Source: CAZENU01 sp965117035
Lineage (GTDB): Bacteria; Chloroflexota; Dehalococcoidia; Lucifugimonadales; CAZENU01
Direction of reading: 5' to 3'
Assembly (NCBI GenBank): GCA_965117035.1
Contig: OZ220748.1
Location: forward strand, 1,736,001 to 1,800,000
Length of the DNA: 64,000 bases
Positions 1-7,776 of this stretch are shown piece by piece (within the stretch, counting starts at the first letter, position 1; each line of letters starts with the position of its first letter). The notes below the pieces were generated by a model. It had not been told where the DNA came from. It saw only the letters and a list, made by a program, of their open reading frames with translations, and searched no databases. The translations under genes and the position numbers were made by a program.

Positions 1-1166
1 TTTCGTGCCCCTGTCGCTGACCAGCTCGGCGGCGACGATCATGCCAATGCCGCGTACGTCGCCGACGACCTGGTGGTCGGCCTTCAGCCCCTCGAGCTGC
101 TCCTTGAAGTAGTCGCCTACGGCCGCGGCGTTTTCGACGAGCCCCTCGGTCTCGATGATCTCGATGTTCTTGAGCGCGGCGGCCGCGGCTACCGGGTGGC
201 CGGTGAAGGTGAAAACGTGGCGCAGCTCCCTGCCCTCGCCGACGAACGCGCCGGCGACTTCCTCGGTGGCGATGGCGGCGCCGAGCGGGACGTAGCTGGA
301 GACGATGCCCTTGGCGACGGCCATGATGTCGGGCTCGAGGTCCCAGTGCTCGGAGCCGAACATCCTGCCGGTGCGGCCGAAGCCGTTGACGACCTCGTCG
401 GCGATGAGCAGTACGCCGTACTTCGTACATATCTCGCGGACCATGGGCCAGTACTCGTCGCCGGGGACGGCGGCGCCCTTGGGCGTCGCGACCGGCTCGC
501 CGATGAATGCGGCGACGGTGTCGGGGTTGTGGAAGAGTATCTGCTTCTCGACCTCCTCTGCGCACCTGACGGCGCACTCGGAGGCCGTCTCGCCTCCCAG
601 CTCGCAGCGGTACGGGTTTGGCTGCGGGACGTAGATCATACCGGGCGGCGCCGGCTCGTACTCCTCGCGGCCCAGGTGTCCGCCGCCGAGCCAGAGCGTC
701 GCGCCCGTGCCGCCGTGGTATGAGCCCCTGCGGCTGACGATCTTGTACCGGCCCTTGACGCCCATGCGGTGGTGGTACGCGCGGGCGATCTTGACGGCCG
801 TCTCGACGGCCTCGGAGCCGCCGCTGACCGGGAAGACGCGGGACAGGCTGCCGGGGGCGAGCTGCGCCACCTTCTCGGTGAGCCTGACCGTAACCTCGGT
901 GGTCGTTCTCTGGGGAAAGAAGGCGAGCTGCCTCATCTGTTCGTAGGCGGCGTCGGCGATCTCGGTGCGGCCGTAGCCGACGTTGACGGAGGCGTATCCG
1001 CCGTTGACGTCGATCCACGTCTTGCCGGTGGAGTCGACGACCTTGACTCCGTGCCCGTCCACGATGACGTCCGGGCCGCCCTCTTCGGCCATCTGGGTCC
1101 AGTCGCGCCCGGCTGGCCAGAGGTGCTGCGCCGCCGCGCGCTGTACGGTATCGGTATCGACGACCA
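1..1166 (-). CDS. class III aminotransferase (C-terminus off the window edge)
   Basis: PLP-dependent class III aminotransferase; this family transfers amino groups between amines or omega-amino acids and keto acids in the cytoplasm. The minus-strand frame opens with ATG at 1166 and stays open to base 1, so about 388 residues are visible and the C-terminus is missing. Visible family marks are the substrate-domain start WIDVNGGYASVNVGYG, the PLP phosphate-binding SGGSEAVETA, the conserved IADEVVNGFGRTG that supplies the Asp pairing with the PLP ring nitrogen, and a Lys in VAKGIVSSYVPLGA that fits the Schiff-base lysine. The real substrate cannot be read from sequence. It stands alone, with a 260-bp gap to the next gene. 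Confidence 0.93.
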
Positions 1167-1299
1167 TTGGCCGGCTCCTTGTTTACTGGTGGTCTGGACT
1201 GGCCCGCGATGCCATCCTACTCCCGCGGTTCGGGCGGCACAAGCCTCCGTGTTCCGCGACGCCAGTCCTCCTGCTGCGGTTGCGCGCGATCCTGGATAC

Positions 1300-1320
1300 G
1301 CGCCGACGAAGCGTCGGCGC
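1300..1320. repeat. short palindromic intergenic repeat
   Basis: A perfect 9-bp stem (GCGCCGACG pairing with CGTCGGCGC) with an AAG loop lies in the gap between two minus-strand genes. The same core (GATAC..C.CCGACGAAGCGTCG) recurs at 58225-58262 and, inverted, at 52128-52165. I therefore treat it as a dispersed intergenic repeat rather than a dedicated terminator; there is no T-run beside it. Confidence 0.6.
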
Positions 1321-1426
1321 AGCCCGGGGCGAACGGATCGAGTGGACGGCTACCGGTGAATCCCCGCCCTCGTCCGCGCGAGCGCAGGCTCTGAGCGGGA
1401 GCGCCGGGGCAATCGCGGCGGGACTG

Positions 1427-2257
1427 CTATCGGGGGGCCGGCAGGAGCTCCCGCGCGAACTTGTCCAGCCGGGCGAGGCTTGGCTTCTCGGGCTCCTCGG
1501 GGATGCTCACAATGACGCGGTCGGCTCCGGCTTCACGGTAGGCGCGGACCGCGTCCGGGTCTGGAGCGCAGTCGGCGATGGTTATCTCGATGGAGGCCGG
1601 ATCGCGGTCCGTCTGCTCGCAGAGGCGGTCCAGGGTCGCGCGGCCGCGGCGCACGTGCTCCGGGGTAACGCGGATGGGAATCCAGCCGTCGCCCCACTCG
1701 ACGATGCGGCGAAACGACGCCCTGGCCCTCGTACCGAGCAGCAGCGGCAGGTGCGGCTCGCGGGCCGGATTCGGGTAGCAGTAGACGGGCGGGAAATCGT
1801 AGTAGTCGCCGTGGTGCTCGGCTCGCTCCTGCGTCCAGAGCGCCTTCATCACGGCGGCGGCCTCGGCGGCCTGGGTCCACCGTCGGGGGAAGTCGACTCC
1901 GAAGATCGCGGCCTCCTCCTCCACGGAGCCGACGCCGATGCCGAACAGGAACCTGCCGCCGCTATGTGCGTCGAGGGTGGCGGCGCGCTTGGCGAGCAGC
2001 AGGGGCGAGTGGACCGGCACGACGACGACGGCGGTGCCGAGCAGCAGCGTCGAGGTCGCGGCGGAGGCCCGGGCCAGCATCACGAACGGGTCGACGATGT
2101 CCGCCCATTCGCGGGGGATGTCGTGGTCTGTCTCGACGGGGACGGTCGGCTGCTCAGGAGTCCAGAGCGACTCGAAGCCGAGCTCTTCGGCGCGGGCGGC
2201 GAGCACGGCCGGGTCTATGGAGCGGTGGGTGGGCAGGACGGCGATACCGACGCGCAA
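1427..2257 (-). CDS. LLM-class flavin/F420-dependent oxidoreductase
   Basis: Bacterial luciferase-like (TIM-barrel) monooxygenase or F420-dependent oxidoreductase, 276 residues; members oxidise small organics using FMN or F420. Evidence includes the N-terminal strand LRVGIAVLPTHRSIDP, the AEELGFESLWTPEQP segment, the LLGTAVVVVPVHSPLLLAKRAATLD segment, the FGIGVGSVEEEAAIFGVDF loop and the C-terminal barrel around PLLLGTRARASFRRI. The open frame extends upstream, but TTG at 2257 is the best start: a GGAGG (2265-2269) lies 7 nt before it and the conserved first beta strand begins there. It is a single gene. Substrate and cofactor are not determined by the sequence. Confidence 0.88.
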   Translation of the reverse strand: MRVGIAVLPTHRSIDPAVLAARAEELGFESLWTPEQPTVPVETDHDIPREWADIVDPFVMLARASAATSTLLLGTAVVVVPVHSPLLLAKRAATLDAHSGGRFLFGIGVGSVEEEAAIFGVDFPRRWTQAAEAAAVMKALWTQERAEHHGDYYDFPPVYCYPNPAREPHLPLLLGTRARASFRRIVEWGDGWIPIRVTPEHVRRGRATLDRLCEQTDRDPASIEITIADCAPDPDAVRAYREAGADRVIVSIPEEPEKPSLARLDKFARELLPAPR

Positions 2258-2523
2258 AGAGTGGCCTCCGGGGGCGTCCCGCCGATGGTACATCGTTGTA
2301 GCGGATAGTTGGTAGTGGATGGTGGATAGTCGGGGATGCAGCTGATCAGAGTTGACGGGCATACAACCCGTTCTCCCCGTACAGACCCACCGCTTCGGTC
2401 GGGCCATATCGAAGGGCGCACACCCGGTCCCCTCGAACGTGAACAGCACCTCGTGGGGGTGCGGCTGGAATTGACCGGATTGGAGGCCGTATAATAGAAT
2501 TGGCTTCCGGGCCAGGCAGGCGG

Positions 2524-2595
2524 GGCAACGTAGCTCAGTGGTAGAGCGGGCGCTTCATAAGCGCTAGGTCACAGGTTCGAGCCCTGTCGTTGCCA
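2524..2595 (+). tRNA. tRNA-Met (CAT)
   Basis: Cloverleaf with acceptor GGCAACG/CGTTGCC, the D-arm TAGCTCAGTGGTAGAGC, anticodon loop TTCATAA giving CAT, and T-loop GTTCGAGCC. The first pair is G-C, unlike the C-A mismatch of bacterial initiators, so this is the elongator or possibly a lysidine-modified Ile tRNA. No CCA is encoded. It is the first of five clustered tRNA genes. Confidence 0.93.
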
Positions 2596-2664
2596 CTTCG
2601 CGCAGAGCCTTCAGACCTCGCCTCGGACCGCCGGCGACGCTTCCTCGGGAGCGTCGATGGTCAT

Positions 2665-2740
2665 GGGCGGTTAGCTCAGCGGTTAGAGCGCTTGCTTCAC
2701 ACGCAAGAGGTCCGAGGTTCAAATCCTCGACCGCCCACCA
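2665..2740 (+). tRNA. tRNA-Val (CAC)
   Basis: Acceptor GGGCGGT pairs with ACCGCCC, followed by A and an encoded CCA. The anticodon stem CTTGC/GCAAG holds the loop TTCACAC, giving CAC. The D- and T-arms are normal. It is second in the tRNA cluster. Confidence 0.94.
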
Positions 2741-2788
2741 TCGAGGCGCGGCGGGGACAACGGCGGAGCGGACGGTAATCGGATTCGG

Positions 2789-2874
2789 GCCGAAGTGGCG
2801 GAACGGTAGACGCGCTACGTTCAGGACGTAGTACCCTTTCGGGTGTGTGGGTTCGACTCCCTCCTTCGGCACCA
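2789..2874 (+). tRNA. tRNA-Leu (CAG)
   Basis: Type II tRNA with an extended variable arm. Acceptor GCCGAAG pairs with CTTCGGC, followed by A and an encoded CCA. The anticodon stem CTACG/CGTAG holds the loop TTCAGGA, giving CAG. It is third in the cluster. Confidence 0.93.
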
Positions 2875-2911
2875 TATCATGTCCGCAATCGGCGAAAGGT
2901 TGGCATTACAC

Positions 2912-2985
2912 GCGCTTGTAGCTCAGTTGGATAGAGCGCAGCCCTGCGGAGGCTGAGGCCGTGGGTTCGAGTCCCGCCAAGCGCG
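2912..2985 (+). tRNA. tRNA-Arg (GCG)
   Basis: Acceptor GCGCTTG pairs with CAAGCGC. The anticodon stem CAGCC/GGCTG holds the 7-nt loop CTGCGGA, so the anticodon is GCG. Most bacteria read CGN arginine codons with an A34 (inosine) tRNA-Arg(ACG), so a G34 form is unusual. No CCA is encoded. Confidence 0.88.
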
Positions 2986-3042
2986 CTTCGCAAACCCCGC
3001 CATCCGTCGCGAGTCGGCAGCCTGCCGATGCGATCCGGGCGT

Positions 3043-3119
3043 GGGCGATTAGCTCAGCTGGTTAGAGCGTCTGTCTTACACACAGAAGGTCGGCGGTTCG
3101 AGCCCGTCATCGCCCACCA
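3043..3119 (+). tRNA. tRNA-Val (TAC)
   Basis: Acceptor GGGCGAT pairs with ATCGCCC, followed by A and an encoded CCA. The anticodon stem TCTGT/ACAGA holds the loop CTTACAC, giving TAC. It is the last of the five-tRNA cluster and the second Val isoacceptor. Confidence 0.94.
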
Positions 3120-3179
3120 GGCGCCTGGATGAGCCGGTCTGCACCGGCGTCCCAAACAGGGCAGTCTGGTCGATCGCAG

Positions 3180-3563
3180 CTACGTCTGCATCATCTGGAC
3201 CAGGTTGCCGCAGGTGTCGTCAAAGACCGCAATGGTGACGTTGGCCATTTCTGTTGGCTCCATCGTAAAAGCCACACCCAGTGACTTCAGCTTCTCATAC
3301 TCTGCGCGGATGTCCGTAACGCCAAAGGACGCCGCTGGTATGCCCTGGTCGAATATCCCTTTCTGATATGCCTGGGCTACCGGGTTTTCGTTTGGTTCGA
3401 GCAGAAGCTCGGTCCCATCCGGGTCATCGGGCGAGACGACGGTGAGCCATTTGAACTCCCCCACAGGGACGTCATGCTTCTTAACGAAGCCGAGAGTCTC
3501 CGTGTAGAACCTCAGGGCTTCGTCCTGGTCACTTACGAACACGCCGGTGAGTATAATGCGCAT
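3180..3563 (-). CDS. VOC-family (glyoxalase/bleomycin-resistance-like) protein
   Basis: A 127-residue vicinal-oxygen-chelate protein. It shows the paired beta-alpha-beta-beta-beta units of the family: VFVSDQDEALRFYTETLGF near the N-terminus and ASFGVTDIRAEYEKLKSLGV in the second half, ending with FDDTCGNLVQMMQ, the usual DPxGNxxxL-like end. VOC proteins of this class are metal-dependent lyases, dioxygenases or drug-binding proteins; the substrate is unknown. It lies 28 bp downstream of an ArsR-family regulator on the same strand, so the two likely form an operon and the regulator probably controls it. Confidence 0.9.
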   Translation of the reverse strand: MRIILTGVFVSDQDEALRFYTETLGFVKKHDVPVGEFKWLTVVSPDDPDGTELLLEPNENPVAQAYQKGIFDQGIPAASFGVTDIRAEYEKLKSLGVAFTMEPTEMANVTIAVFDDTCGNLVQMMQT

Positions 3564-3591
3564 ATCTGGCCTCTCTTTCCTCTTCGTGGTG

Positions 3592-3864
3592 TCACTTGAG
3601 CCATCGGTTCACGACAGTCCTGAGGGGTTCGTCGTCGAAGACAAGCATCCGATACTTGCCGCGCTTCTCAGAGCTTACGAGCCCCGCTCTTTCCAAGACA
3701 TCAATGTGCTTGGCCAGGGCCTGTCGGGAAATGGCGACTTTGTGTCGCATGATCAAGCGCGCCGTGAGTTCGTATAGCGTCTGTTCCCTGCGCTCAGAGA
3801 ACTCGTCCAACATCAACCTCCGTGTTGGGTCCGCGAGTGCCCTGAAGACCAGGTCCTTGTCCAT
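3592..3864 (-). CDS. ArsR-family winged-helix repressor
   Basis: A 90-residue DNA-binding regulator. The winged helix begins at LVFRALADPTRRLMLDEF, the recognition helix is SRQALAKHIDVLERAGLV and the wing EKRGKYRMLVFDDEPL, the usual ArsR/SmtB layout. The classic metal-binding ELCVCDL motif is absent, so it is likely of the non-metal ArsR type that pairs with VOC or SRPBCC genes. ATG at 3864 is chosen because the conserved domain starts two residues later; upstream codons in the same frame look non-coding. It is first in a two-gene operon with the VOC gene. Confidence 0.88.
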   Translation of the reverse strand: MDKDLVFRALADPTRRLMLDEFSERREQTLYELTARLIMRHKVAISRQALAKHIDVLERAGLVSSEKRGKYRMLVFDDEPLRTVVNRWLK

Positions 3865-4170
3865 GCACGCATACGATACGCAACCGCAGAGTTGCATGTC
3901 AAGAGGCGATTCCCCAGGCTGGCAGGAAAACACATCCCCAGCCATTTGCAGGAATGCACATGGCGAGCTCCCAGCGAGGAGTCTGCGGTACAGGACACGT
4001 CGTTCCACCCGAAGAGAGACTCGGACGTTCGGTCATGGTGGCGGTCCCGAGACTCACAGCCCGCCGAGCGAAAGCTCAAAGCCGGCTCCATCTATGGTAC
4101 AAGTAGGGCCACCATACCGGTCGAGCGGCACAGGCTGCCGCGCTCAAACGCCCCAGGAGGACGACCAGCC
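3865..4170. other. intergenic region between divergent ArsR and redoxin genes
   Basis: About 306 bp between divergently transcribed genes. It must hold promoters for both, but I see no convincing paired -35/-10 boxes. An AGGAGG-like ribosome binding site sits just upstream of the redoxin ATG (4155-4160). Confidence 0.5.
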
Positions 4171-4887
4171 ATGAATCGAACACACATCAGGACCATCGCG
4201 GCCGGGGACGCGGCGCCGGACTTCGAGCTTCCTTCGCTTGCGGGCGGCCCCGTGCGGCTCTCCGACTACCGGGGCAGGAAGGTCGTGCTGTTCATGTGGG
4301 CGTCCTGGTGAGGGTGCCGGGAGCAGCTGCCGGTCTGGCAGCAATTCAGCGACGATAACCGGGGTCGCGGCGTCGAGGTCGTGTCCGTCGCGATCGACGC
4401 GCAGGGGCCAGACAGGCCGCGTGACTACGTCGAGAGGGCCGGGGCGACGTTCACCACGCTCGTCGACCAGGGGAATATCCTTAGCGACCTCTACGGCTTC
4501 AAAGCCGTCCCGAACGGCTTCCTGATCGACGAAATGGGGGCCGTGCGTTTCAGCCAACTTGGGGGCTTCGACGTACGGCGTCGCGAGACGGCCGAGATGC
4601 TGGAGCGATGGGTGTCAGGACAGGGCGAGTCGCCGGCCGGAGAAGCGCCGGCGGGCGTCTTGGACGCCAGGCACTCGGAGTCCAACGCCCTCTTCCGCGA
4701 GGGGCTGGATCTCTACGAGTCCGGCAACACCGCGGAGGCTCTCGCGCGCTGGCGCCAGGGGCTGGAGCTGGACCCGGACAACTACCTCGTCCGCAAGCAG
4801 ATCTGGGCCGTGGAGAACCCGGAGCGGTTCTACGAAGGCGACGTCGACTACAGCTGGCAGCGAGAGCAGTTCGCCAGGGGCCTGTAG
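4171..4887 (+). CDS. TlpA-like redoxin selenoprotein (in-frame TGA = Sec47) with C-terminal TPR-like tail
   Basis: A thioredoxin-fold redoxin of 238 residues if TGA 4309-4311 is read as selenocysteine. The N-terminal part shows the AhpC/TlpA entry GDAAPDFELPSLAGG and beta strand KVVLFMWASW; the TGA follows, then GCREQLPVWQQF. In relatives this site reads W-C-(x)-C-R, so the TGA replaces the first redox cysteine, giving U47-G-C49. After the TGA the same frame continues with the redoxin fold (VEVVSVAIDA, the cis-Pro loop KAVPNGFLID) and then a helical TPR-like segment (ALFREGLDLYESGNTAEALA). A SECIS-like hairpin lies at 4326-4342. Start is ATG 4171 with AGGAGG 10 nt before. No other stop interrupts 239 codons. 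A nonsense mutation is the alternative, but position and hairpin argue against it. Confidence 0.85.
4326..4342 (+). promoter_or_regulatory. bacterial SECIS element for the TlpA-like selenoprotein
   Basis: A 6-bp stem (GCTGCC pairing with GGCAGC) closes the 5-nt loop GGTCT at 4332-4336. The loop starts 20 nt after the TGA, inside the 16-37 nt range described for bacterial SECIS elements, and has G in its first two positions as SelB binding requires. The same GGUCU core forms the apical loop of the E. coli fdhF element. Equivalent spacing recurs at 53329-53347. Confidence 0.82.
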
Positions 4888-5101
4888 CCCGGGCGAGTCC
4901 CGTTCACGGCCGACGGCCGCGCGTCCCGCGGGGCGCGGTCAGCCCGTATGGCGAGCGCGTACGTCCTCCATGGACGGGCCGCCGGGGGCCCCGCGGAGAC
5001 ATCCCTGGCTTGGCTGGCCGCCGGAGTCCAACAGGTGTGGCCGCTTCGATACGACACCCGATCCAACTCCCGGAGTAGCCGCAACCCCCAGTCGCCCGCT
5101 G

Positions 5102-5287
5102 CTAACGGAGCATGGACTCGACCTGCTTCGCTTCAGAGTCGCTCACGATTCGGTAGACGGTGTACTGGGGAGCATCTTTGGCCCGCCCCCGTACCGCCTT
5201 GCGACCATTCTTCAGGGTCACCAGACTGGGTTCCACGATCTCGCACTGCCTGCGCAGTCCCAGGCAGTAAGCAGTCAGTCCTTCCAT
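5102..5287 (-). CDS. small DUF5679-like protein with lost zinc ligands
   Basis: A 61-residue protein resembling DUF5679, a short zinc-ribbon-like family usually reading AYCxKC...VTLKNGRxAxxGxCPxCGTxxYRI. Here AYCLG, EIVEPSLVTLKNGRKAVRG and YTVYRI are kept, but the second Cys of the first pair and both Cys of the second knuckle are absent (RAKDAPQ lies where the CPxCG would be). It is the third gene of a minus-strand operon, overlapping the preceding gene by 13 bp. The role of DUF5679 is not known. Confidence 0.6.
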   Translation of the reverse strand: MEGLTAYCLGLRRQCEIVEPSLVTLKNGRKAVRGRAKDAPQYTVYRIVSDSEAKQVESMLR

Positions 5288-5853
5288 TGGGACACCTCCG
5301 TCGTTCCGTTGGCCTTTCCACCGGTATTGCCTTCAACCTCCAGCAGGACGTGAGGACCACTTCGCCGGGCACGGTCCTCCTGTCCCCTTCGGGCTGAGTT
5401 CATGGCGGCGACATCATGGTCCAGGTACTCCTCGATCAGCTCGGCAGCCTGGCTGATGGCCTGGTCCAGGGCGTTTCGGGCATAGTCTGGCTGGGCATGG
5501 CTGACCTGAAACCCCAGCCACTGCTCCCCCTGGTCCCGGTCATCTCGCACTATCAACCGGACGTCCTTCCAGTCCCGGGCCAGCTGCCGCAGCCGATGCA
5601 GCACCCGGTCCCATGGACCGGGACTGGTCACCAGGCACAGTACGTACGCCGTTCCACCAGTGGTCTCCCACCAGTCTGGCACCTCCGGGTGACCCTCACA
5701 GGAGGAGAGGGTTTCCACCAGGTCGGTCTGGTTTAACGTCCGCACCAGCTCCCGGACCCCTGGTTCCAACTGCTCGTAGTCCAGGAACCAGGGGTGCATC
5801 GCCTGGACATCAGCGAAAGTCGGACGGAGTACCGCCCGCTTGAACCACCACAT
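5275..5853 (-). CDS. hypothetical protein with a SCEGH motif
   Basis: A 192-residue soluble protein that I do not recognise with certainty. The core LVETLSSCEGHPEVPDW resembles uncharacterised phage and bacterial proteins that carry a SCEGH signature after a short alpha-beta unit. The C-terminal half is charged and helical (ALDQAISQAAELIEEYLDHD) with a basic tail. It lies in the middle of a three-gene minus-strand set: 9 bp after the gene at 5863-6057 and overlapping the next by 13 bp, so the three are probably co-translated. No enzymatic motif is evident. Confidence 0.6.
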   Translation of the reverse strand: MWWFKRAVLRPTFADVQAMHPWFLDYEQLEPGVRELVRTLNQTDLVETLSSCEGHPEVPDWWETTGGTAYVLCLVTSPGPWDRVLHRLRQLARDWKDVRLIVRDDRDQGEQWLGFQVSHAQPDYARNALDQAISQAAELIEEYLDHDVAAMNSARRGQEDRARRSGPHVLLEVEGNTGGKANGTTEVSQWKD

Positions 5854-5862
5854 GGCGCCTCC

Positions 5863-6057
5863 TCAGGAACCCTCGATCACAGGCACCTGCAGGGCATCGT
5901 ACTGTTGTTTGCTGATGAACCTGACCAGTTTGGCGCCGTTTTCCTCCCCGTTAACGATATAGGTGCGCCTGCCGTTCTTCTGCACCAGGGTACGTTTGCT
6001 TAGGCCGCTCTCTGGTATGTCCACCTTTTTCCTGGTCTTGACGTTGTAGAACTCCAA
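5863..6057 (-). CDS. small conserved hypothetical protein
   Basis: A 64-residue basic protein starting MEFYNVKTRKKVDIPES and ending KLVRFISKQQYDAL. This pattern (EFYDVK..KKV..P at the front, a basic beta strand, then LTKFVSK..Y..L) is shared by small proteins of unknown function that I recall from related genomes. It is the first gene of the three-gene minus-strand set. It could bind nucleic acid, but nothing in the sequence proves this. Confidence 0.6.
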   Translation of the reverse strand: MEFYNVKTRKKVDIPESGLSKRTLVQKNGRRTYIVNGEENGAKLVRFISKQQYDALQVPVIEGS

Positions 6058-6828
6058 TGATTCACCTCGCGCATCGATGCTCGATCTCCGAGTCGCCGAT
6101 GGGTCCCCCGTCGACAGGGGTCCTCCCTTAGAACCGTTTTGATATGAGCTATCGACAAGATCGGTGATGCTACACCGCCGGCACCGCAGGTGTCAACAAG
6201 GCGCAACGACGAAATGACGGTCGTCCTGGGGAGGGGCATATGGGAAGATTTGTTGCGATCTGATATCATCTAATCGAGTCGCTCCGCCGTGTATCCGGCC
6301 GGGAACAGCTCGCCAGGGGCCGCAGGCCGGGGGAGTCCTGGAGAACGAGTACCGAATCGCCCCATTGGGCTATGGCCGCGGGCTCCAGCCGGACCATCTC
6401 GGGACGGGCGGTCGAAGAGTCGGTGCCGGTGGAGACGATCCGGTCGGCGCCTGGCGCCTCGTCACGGCCGCGTGGACGAGGGCCCATCGATCTACAGCAA
6501 TGGGTGGGAGCCGGCGTGCGCCCATAGACACGCTCCGCTCAAAGCGGCGGCGCTACGCGGGGGGAGCGGGTCTGGCGTGCATCGGCGAGGAAGCATGCGA
6601 GGGCCAACGGGTTCGGGCCTGATATGATGGTCGGCGATCCTGGATCGAGCGCCCGGCCGATGGCGACGATGCCGCCGGCGACGTCCCATGTACCGGGCGA
6701 ACCCCGCAGGGGGGCTTCCGTCCATCGGCAAGGTCCAGACCATTGACAGGCCGTTTGAAGTGTGCTTTCTTACTTACGGCATTACAGCTATCCCTACTGC
6801 GACGATTCTCGATAAGAGGGGTCTTGTC
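6058..6828. other. gene-poor region with a relic of the redoxin 3' end and part of a duplicated segment
   Basis: I find no convincing gene here. Around 6300-6340 the sequence GCTCGCCAGGGGCC and its flanks resemble the 3' end of the redoxin gene (4867-4900), suggesting a small relic. From about 6610 onward it matches 9355 onward (GCCTGATATGATGG, then GAGCGCCCGGCCGATG) and so begins the duplicated block described separately. Confidence 0.5.
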
Positions 6829-7251
6829 ATGACGAGAGAGAAGCCACCGACGTCGCAGCCGGACGCGTCGGCCAGGACGGAAGACGAGCTCAGGACCGCC
6901 GTGGAGGCACGGCAGGAGCTGGGCAAGGAGTTCGAGGACGAGATCATCGAGTCCTTCCTGTCCCGCGTGCAGGACGCGATCGATGCCCGCGTGGAAGCGA
7001 AGGTCAACGAGGCGCTGCGAGACCGGCCAGTGAGAACGCGCTTTGCCGTACCGTCGGTTCCGCGCCTTGGAATCGTCCTGGGCCTCATGGCTGTCGTTCT
7101 CTGGTCATCGGTCTCCCTGGCTGAAGCAGCGGGCGCCACCGTGACCCTGGCCGCCATCATCGGCGGGACCGCGCTCGCCGCCGTTATCCTCATACTCCCG
7201 GAAGGAGCGGCACGACGTGAGCGTGGCTCCGACTCGGGTGACGTTCCGTGA
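6829..7251 (+). CDS. small two-TM membrane protein (paralogue of 9616-10038)
   Basis: A 140-residue protein starting at ATG 6829 with AGAGGGG 8 nt upstream. The N-terminal half is charged and helical (ELRTAVEARQELGKEFEDE, then FLSRVQDAIDARVEAKVNEAL), followed by two hydrophobic helices around residues 80-130 and a polar tail. It is very similar to the protein at 9616-10038, which leads an intact ABC exporter operon. Here the following ATPase is only a 28-codon stub, so this copy has lost its partner. Function is unknown; I infer an accessory membrane subunit. Confidence 0.7.
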   Translation: MTREKPPTSQPDASARTEDELRTAVEARQELGKEFEDEIIESFLSRVQDAIDARVEAKVNEALRDRPVRTRFAVPSVPRLGIVLGLMAVVLWSSVSLAEAAGATVTLAAIIGGTALAAVILILPEGAARRERGSDSGDVP

Positions 7252-7330
7252 ACGAAGCTCTCCCCGGCAACGGCCCGATGATCGAGGTGCGGGACCTCCG
7301 GAAGCGCTACGGCGACCTGGAGGCCGTCGC
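7248..7330 (+). pseudogene. truncated 5' end of an ABC transporter ATPase
   Basis: The first 28 codons (MIEVRDLRKRYGDLEAVA after a short leader) match the ATPase at 10035-10814, including the GTGA overlap with the preceding gene. The Walker A and all later motifs are missing because the sequence switches to redoxin DNA. It is not functional. Confidence 0.85.
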
Positions 7331-7672
7331 GTTTCAGCCAACTTGGGGGCTTCGACATACGGCGTCGCGAGACGGCCGAGATGCTGGAGCGATGGGTGTC
7401 AGGACAAGGCGAGTCGCTGGCGGAAGACGGGCCGGCGGGCGTCCTGGACGCCAGGCACGCGGAGTCCAACGCCCTCTTCCGCGAGGGGCTGGAGCTCTAC
7501 GAGTCCGGCAGGACCGCTGAAGCTCTCGCGCGCTGGCGCCAGGGGCTGGAGCTGGACCCGGACAACTACCTCGTCCGCAAGCAGATCTGGGCGGTGGAGA
7601 ACCCGGAGCGGTTCTACGAAGGCGACGTCGATTACGACTGGCAGCGGGCAGCAGTTCGCGAAGGGGCTGTAG
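7331..7672 (+). pseudogene. duplicated 3' fragment of the TlpA-like redoxin gene
   Basis: This matches 4551-4887: the MLERWVSGQGES segment, the TPR-like tail and NPERFYEGDVDY are all recognisable. It lacks the whole redoxin catalytic half, including the Sec site. One extra base near 7650 (CGGGCAGCAG where the original has CGAGAGCAG) shifts the frame just before the end. It is fused out of frame behind the ATPase stub, so it is a relic. Confidence 0.85.
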
Positions 7673-7776
7673 GCCGGGTGGGCGACTGGCTCAGATGAAT
7701 AAGGGCGTCTGCCTGACGCCTGGGGAGAAGCGGTCCGAACCCGTCAGCGTCCATCAGTTCCGGCGCTAGAGTCATC

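Larger units (their letters stand above)
6610..7330 (+). repeat. duplicated block, copy 1 (truncated)
   Basis: This block parallels 9355-10112: shared upstream sequence, the small membrane-protein gene and the first 28 codons of the ABC ATPase. The match stops inside the ATPase at about 7330, where sequence matching the redoxin 3' end (from about 4551) begins. The short shared stretch GGCCGT lies at the joint. Confidence 0.8.

Noticed and set aside
2296..2449. A longer N-terminus for the LLM oxidoreductase.
   Set aside because: The TTG at 2257 has a perfect GGAGG at 7 nt and the conserved domain starts there; upstream residues look like translated intergenic repeats.
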